From Alisma plantago-aquatica (taxonomy: Eukaryota; Streptophyta; Magnoliopsida; Alismatales; Alismataceae), in NCBI GenBank assembly GCA_963693085.1, contig OY856413.1, positions 743,872,556 through 743,936,555 on the forward strand: DNA of 64,000 bases, given 5' to 3'. The notes under the pieces were generated by a model, which was given only the letters and a program-made list of their open reading frames with translations, did no database searches and had not been told where the DNA came from. This document shows positions 59,535 to 64,000 of the stretch, one piece after another. The position numbers and the translations under genes are program-made. Each line of letters begins with the position of its first letter. Within the stretch, counting starts at the first letter, position 1.

Positions 59535-61248
59535 CAGGGGCGGAACCAGAGGGGGGGGCTGCCCAGGATGAAGCCCTTCTCAAAAAAATATTTTTGTTAT
59601 TACTATGATACCATGTGCAAATTTGTATTTTGTAAAAATACTATATTATATCACACAAAATGCAACTTTTAATCTTATGATTTTAATCAATCATATCATC
59701 TTTCTTTTTATGAATTTCTTAGGGGTTAAATTTAATATATTATAGATTATGTGTCTTATCCCCTCACAAACCATAAAATTTACAGTCCTAATATAGATGT
59801 CATCAATTATCGGCTTAATAAATTATATCTTTGATTTCTCTCTTAATAAATTTTGTTTAATAATTTCATATTAATTGTGTTAAGACTTATAAAAGTTGTA
59901 TCCCCTATCATACTTGAAAGCAAGGCACTATAAAGACTGGGGTCATCTACCCTTAAATATGGAAATTAATTACATAATATTAAATTTATAAAAATATAAC
60001 ATGCATCAAGCTGATGTATTTATTGGAATCTAGTGTAATATAATTGACTCATTAATTGGTAAACATTATTAGTTATAAATTGAGTAAGTTCACTCAATTA
60101 TAATTATACACTATTGAAAAACGTAATAACCATACATGCACAACTAATCACCTTCAATTATATATTTTTCTTTTAAACTTTTATTAGTAAATCACTCTCA
60201 AATTAAGAAAATATCCATATTACTATATAGAAATAGATCCAAATAAGATTTATTTTTACATGGTATTTCATAAACTTTTAATTACATAATATTTAGATAT
60301 TATCAATTTAATCTATATAATAATAATTACAAATTTACAAGAACTAGGGGAATAATGATAATATTTCTATCTATAAAACAAAAGAAAAGAATTGAATTGA
60401 CATAAGGTAAAAGAAGAGTAGGGAAAATACATGTAAAATGTGGGATAAGAAGGAGAAGAAAAGGTAGAAAAAGCCATCTTATAGATATAATTTTAATCAA
60501 ACGGAGAAAGAACATTAAAGATGCCATGTGAAATGAAAGTCCATAAAAATATATAAGTGTTCTCTTTTCTTCAACTTTTAAATTAAAAATTAAGATATAT
60601 TTTTTGATCTTTCCTCTTAATTCTCTTCAGTTTACATTCCTCAATTTCCTCCATTATATACTGTTTATACAACTAGATTAAATATTTTCCTTTCTTTCTT
60701 TTCTCAGGTTTCCTTAATACAGATCATTGTGTTAAGATCTTAAAATAAATTGATATTACCTAATACATTATACTTATATCATTTATAGTATAATATTTGA
60801 CTGGTACAAATTTTTTGGGTCTTTCATCCTGACACCATCCACTAAACAGTGTCATATTATATTTTGATGCTTGTTCTCCACTTAAAAGGTGAGTATCTTC
60901 TCATTTTTAATATAACTGGTACTTTTCTTATGTGCTATCAATTTTATGCACATTGCACTGATCATGTGACCGTGAATTATGATTATATTGTTGATTATCT
61001 AGTCATTAAATCTGAAAGAAATGGTTAAATAATGTGTTCATTACTTTGATATAGTGAATTTTATCATGTCATTTATGTACAAATAGATTATTTTTCATTT
61101 TGGAGACATTGAGACATTCCGTTAGATAAAAAAATTCTTCAATTTTTTCTAAATAAATATTATTTTTTCATCTATATCTATAGTCAATATTTGTCACTAC
61201 TCATACTAATCCAACCCCCCCTGTGATAGATTTCTAGATCTGGCACTG
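59535..61248 (-). mobile_element. Non-autonomous hAT-like element, copy 3
   Basis: Edges CAGGGGCGGAACCAGA and GATCTGGCACTG on the plus strand, with a perfect 8-bp target duplication TTTGTATG (59527-59534 and 61249-61256). It is the reverse complement of copy 1 over nearly all its length. It sits inside the receptor-kinase pseudogene. The length of 1714 bp and absence of transposase motifs mean it depends on another hAT. Confidence 0.85.
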
Positions 61249-61430
61249 TTTGTATGTCCGGTGAACTAGCCGACCTGATGAGCACACTTGTCTTAACAAC
61301 CAAAAAGGTAGGAAGCGGCACAGAAAATGAGCTTTTTCTGCATGACTAGAGATCCTCGTGAAGTTGTTTTTCTGATTGTGTGTGTTCGAACCACTTAAAA
61401 CCAAATATCCGGAAATGAAAATAGAAAAAA

Positions 61431-61890
61431 TAAATAAATTTAGCACAATTGTATAAAAATATTTATCAATGTAGCACATTTTGTAAAATATTTCTCAAAA
61501 TAACACATTTTGGCCTAAAAATATCATTTTGTATGGAGCTTTTTGTATCCTAGACTGAAAAGTGACACAATAATTGTGTGTTTATTTTAAAATAAAAAAT
61601 TTGAATTTTTTAAATAAAAAATGCTACTTTAAGTGACGCTTGCAATTTGATTCCACATTTACATGTCAATTGAAAGCGCCACTTAAAGTGGCATTTTTTA
61701 TATAATATTTTATTTTTTATCAATTTTTTTATTCAAATAAATACGTAAATAATTGGCGTGCTTTCCAATCTCAGATATAAAAAAAGCCACTTTGGATGGC
61801 ATGTTCTATACAAAGTGTGTTATTTTGGAAAATATTTTGTAAAATGTGTTATATTGATAAATATTTTTATAAAAGTATACTAAATTAATT
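61431..61890. mobile_element. Foldback (MITE-like) element B
   Basis: Inverted ends of about 75 bp: left TTTAGCACAATTGTATAAAA, right in reverse TTTAGTATACTTTTATAAAA, both continuing AATATTTATCAAT. The interior has GCGCCACTTAAAGTGGC near 61675-61695 and further GTGGC boxes, as in element A. No coding sequence. Confidence 0.65.
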
Positions 61891-61931
61891 TTTTTCCCAT
61901 AAAAATAATGATGGGTCAAATCTTCATGCAT

Positions 61932-61932
<1 letters not shown>

Positions 61933-61961
<29 letters not shown>
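61933..61961 (+). repeat. (GA)n microsatellite
   Basis: About fourteen uninterrupted AG dinucleotides. Confidence 0.95.
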
Positions 61962-61962
<1 letters not shown>

Positions 61963-62059
61963 GACTAACCGTGTAACCTTTTGGAAACACTTCCACAAGG
62001 ATAAAACCTGTAGAAGTGCAGCATGAAATCGGCCGTGAAGTAATAGCTCATTGGATTTC

Positions 62060-62350
62060 TCAAAGTCTTATGTGAATATCGTACAAAATCCAACATTTTC
62101 TTCCAAAATTATGCTTACTTGATACTGAACTAATGCATTTTCGTGCTAGATTGAGGGATCCGTCCCGTAGGCTGAATTTGAGAGTTGAACCCACCTCCCC
62201 ATGTCCAAGTAGTTCCTTCGTGGCATCCACCAAGTAGCTGATAGAGATGCCACCATATTGTGAGAAGAATACCAAGGATGATTCATCCAGTTTGATATTG
62301 GGGACCAGGACGCCTCCAAGTCTGGCATGATGTACTTCCCTATCGTACAT
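62060..62350 (-). pseudogene. Receptor-like kinase fragment (catalytic N-lobe)
   Basis: An open minus-strand frame has DATKELLGHGEVGSTLKFSL, matching the glycine loop region of LRR receptor kinases (D...A.AE.LG.G..GS.YKA.L..G). The invariant Lys region is replaced (ARKCISSV). With the C-lobe fragment at 58830-59350 it forms one dispersed pseudogene, separated by hAT copy 3 and foldback element B. No LRR or membrane segment is identified upstream. Confidence 0.5.
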
Positions 62351-62386
62351 GAAGAATTTTATTTTAGAGAAATGCTAGGTGGACAT

Positions 62387-62526
62387 CATTTTGAAACCCA
62401 TAATAGAATCCCAAACAATCTCCACCACATGTTACAAGGTATAACAAATAAATAATATATTTTATTTGTTATACCTTGTAACATGTGGTGGAGATTGCTT
62501 AGGGTTCCGTTTTGAGTCCCAAAATG
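62387..62526. repeat. 140-bp foldback with a perfect 37-bp stem
   Basis: 62416-62452 and 62461-62497 are exact reverse complements around an 8-nt loop (TAATATAT). Outer arms continue with mismatches to CATTTTG at 62387 and CAAAATG at 62526. It could be a small MITE or a source of hairpin RNA. Confidence 0.9.
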
Positions 62527-62970
62527 GGTATGCATAGCAAACTTCTTCATTTTAATCCTTTTCAGCGTCCAAGAAATGTTGAGCATCGAAGAAGACCTCC
62601 TCGTCCTCCAAGGGCAGGGGTGGAGAGAGAAGTAGGTCATCTGAACTTCACATGGGGGCTACAGAGGTGAGATAAGGAAGAAGGCAGAGGGGGGGATGCA
62701 CTTCGGCGCGACCTAAGAGGATGATCTTTATGTGCAATCCCTCTTCTTGGTTGGGGTCGGGCAAAAAGATAGAGATGTCTAGAGGATCATTGCACTTTCT
62801 GTTGTGATCGTTGTTATCGTGGCTCTATGTTTTGTTTGAAAGGACAAGGTTAAAAATTTGATTGATATTTTTTGTTATTTTTATTACCAATGTGGCATTA
62901 TTTCTAATTTTGTTTGTAAGATTACATTATTCTAAGTAAATGCATCTTCAAATAAGACATATTATTTACT
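62527..62970. other. Unassigned DNA
   Basis: GC-richer to about 62780. The minus frame 62386-62640 runs through the foldback and is unlikely to be a gene. Another minus frame near 62570-62640 has an acidic stretch (LEDEEVFFDAQHFLD) that looks protein-like but is not recognised. Confidence 0.3.
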
Positions 62971-62977
62971 TTGGATC

Positions 62978-63071
62978 AATGTGTCCTCATAGGGACACAT
63001 TACCTTTTTGAAAAGCAGTGCGTCCTCGGTGGAGCACATTGCCCACAGGGGCAATGTATGGGGACACATTT
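62978..63071. repeat. Cluster of three short hairpins
   Basis: AATGTGTCC/GGACACATT (62978-63001), GTGCGTCC/GGAGCAC with a bulge (about 63018-63037), and CATTGCCC/GGGCAATG (63037-63056), followed by another GGGGACACATT. These look like successive diverged copies of one hairpin. Confidence 0.7.
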
Positions 63072-64000
63072 TTTTAAATATATTTTTGTTTGCTTTATTT
63101 TTTATTATGATACTATTCATTTTTTGTTGTATCTATATCAAATTATTATGACCATAATATATATTAACCTATTTACATCTAATTACATATTTTAACTAAT
63201 CCTAAAAATAATAAAATCATAATAAAAATCATAAAAAAATAATAATAATAAAATCATAATAAAATACAATAGTTCTTAAATGCAAAATATATATAAATGT
63301 AAATAATAGTGATCAAATTGATAGAGATAATAGTAAACTGCAAAATAAAAATAATTATTAAAGCAATACACACAATTTGTAAAACATAGAAACAAAAATA
63401 ACAAATTTAATAAAAAAACATATAACACACGTCAATACACATAATATATATACATTTATAAAAAAATCAATACAGTATATTTTATTATCATTTCAACTTA
63501 AAAAAAATAAATTAATATATGTTTCCTTTTAATCCAATTTTTTGGATAAATATAGTATATTGTTGTCTTTTATAGAGTACTCTACAATATGTATACATTG
63601 ATGTAATATCTATTTTATATTTCATATTTAGTATTGTAAATTTTAATATTATCAATTATTATTTATATTTTGAATATTATGTGCTAAGTCAAAATTGTAT
63701 TTTATTTATATTACTTTATTTTAATTATAATATAAATATATTAACTAATTATTGGGTTAATTAAGAACCTAAATAAATACATTTTCATATTATTATATGT
63801 TGCAAGTTAAAATAATATGTTCCATATATGTTATTTCAATTATGTAATATTATTTTCCTTGTACATTTTTATTTTATATGCGTGTTATTATGATTGTAAT
63901 ATTTATATAAGTAATATATATTTTGTTTTATATTAAATATTATATATTTTATATTGATATAACATTTTAACTATATTTTTAGTATTGTATCTATTGGATT
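63072..64000. other. Very AT-rich DNA
   Basis: Almost entirely A and T with short TAT/ATA words and no coding similarity. No further feature is visible. Confidence 0.7.

Noticed and set aside
62416..62497. A microRNA gene
   Set aside because: The stem is fully paired with no bulge pattern or transcript evidence; a MITE or inverted-repeat origin is equally likely.

Overview
The window reads as repeat-dense, probably pericentromeric or otherwise heterochromatic, nuclear DNA of a flowering plant. It holds Athila and chromovirus (Tekay-like) Ty3/Gypsy elements, large LTR elements without coding sequence, non-autonomous hAT elements and foldback elements. I see no intact host gene, no rRNA or tRNA gene, and nothing bacterial or organellar. 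The species cannot be told from this sequence.

Layout. (1) 1-8817: a plus-strand LTR retrotransposon with LTRs of about 3.55 kb (the left one cut by the window start), an initiator-Met-tRNA primer site, a polypurine tract and a 2.2 kb internal region without coding capacity (LARD type). (2) 8823-12090: unassigned DNA with a possible small CACTA-like element. (3) 12.1-50.65 kb: a four-deep nest. A minus-strand non-autonomous LTR element carries in its 5' LTR a 4.58 kb solo LTR (target duplication AAGAG). That solo LTR is split 33 bp from its edge by a 25.5 kb minus-strand Athila element (TAACC). The Athila is in turn split in its protease by a young 9.3 kb minus-strand chromovirus (CTTTC). (4) 50.65-64 kb: AT-rich DNA with three copies of a 1.7 kb hAT-like element, two related foldback elements, a 117-bp tandem repeat split by one hAT copy, scattered minus-strand receptor-kinase pseudogene fragments, a perfect 37-bp hairpin and a cluster of three short hairpins.

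The chromovirus is the only nearly intact coding unit. Gag, protease, reverse transcriptase, RNase H, integrase and chromodomain lie in one frame of 1553 residues broken by one TGA, and the protease reads Asp-Pro-Gly. Its LTRs differ at about 14 sites in 2.24 kb by eye. The older Athila is full of stops. Downstream of pol it carries an env-like region followed by two consecutive Ulp1/C48-like cysteine protease domains, which I consider the most unusual coding content here. Its LTRs and its pol-env interval share arrays of short hairpin repeats containing an AACGG core. The chromovirus LTRs carry a different palindromic array, ten copies of a motif around TCGGCCGA.

Motifs, target duplications and boundaries were read directly from the sequence. 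Family names come from recognition of protein motifs without database searches. Functions of the repeat arrays are hypotheses.
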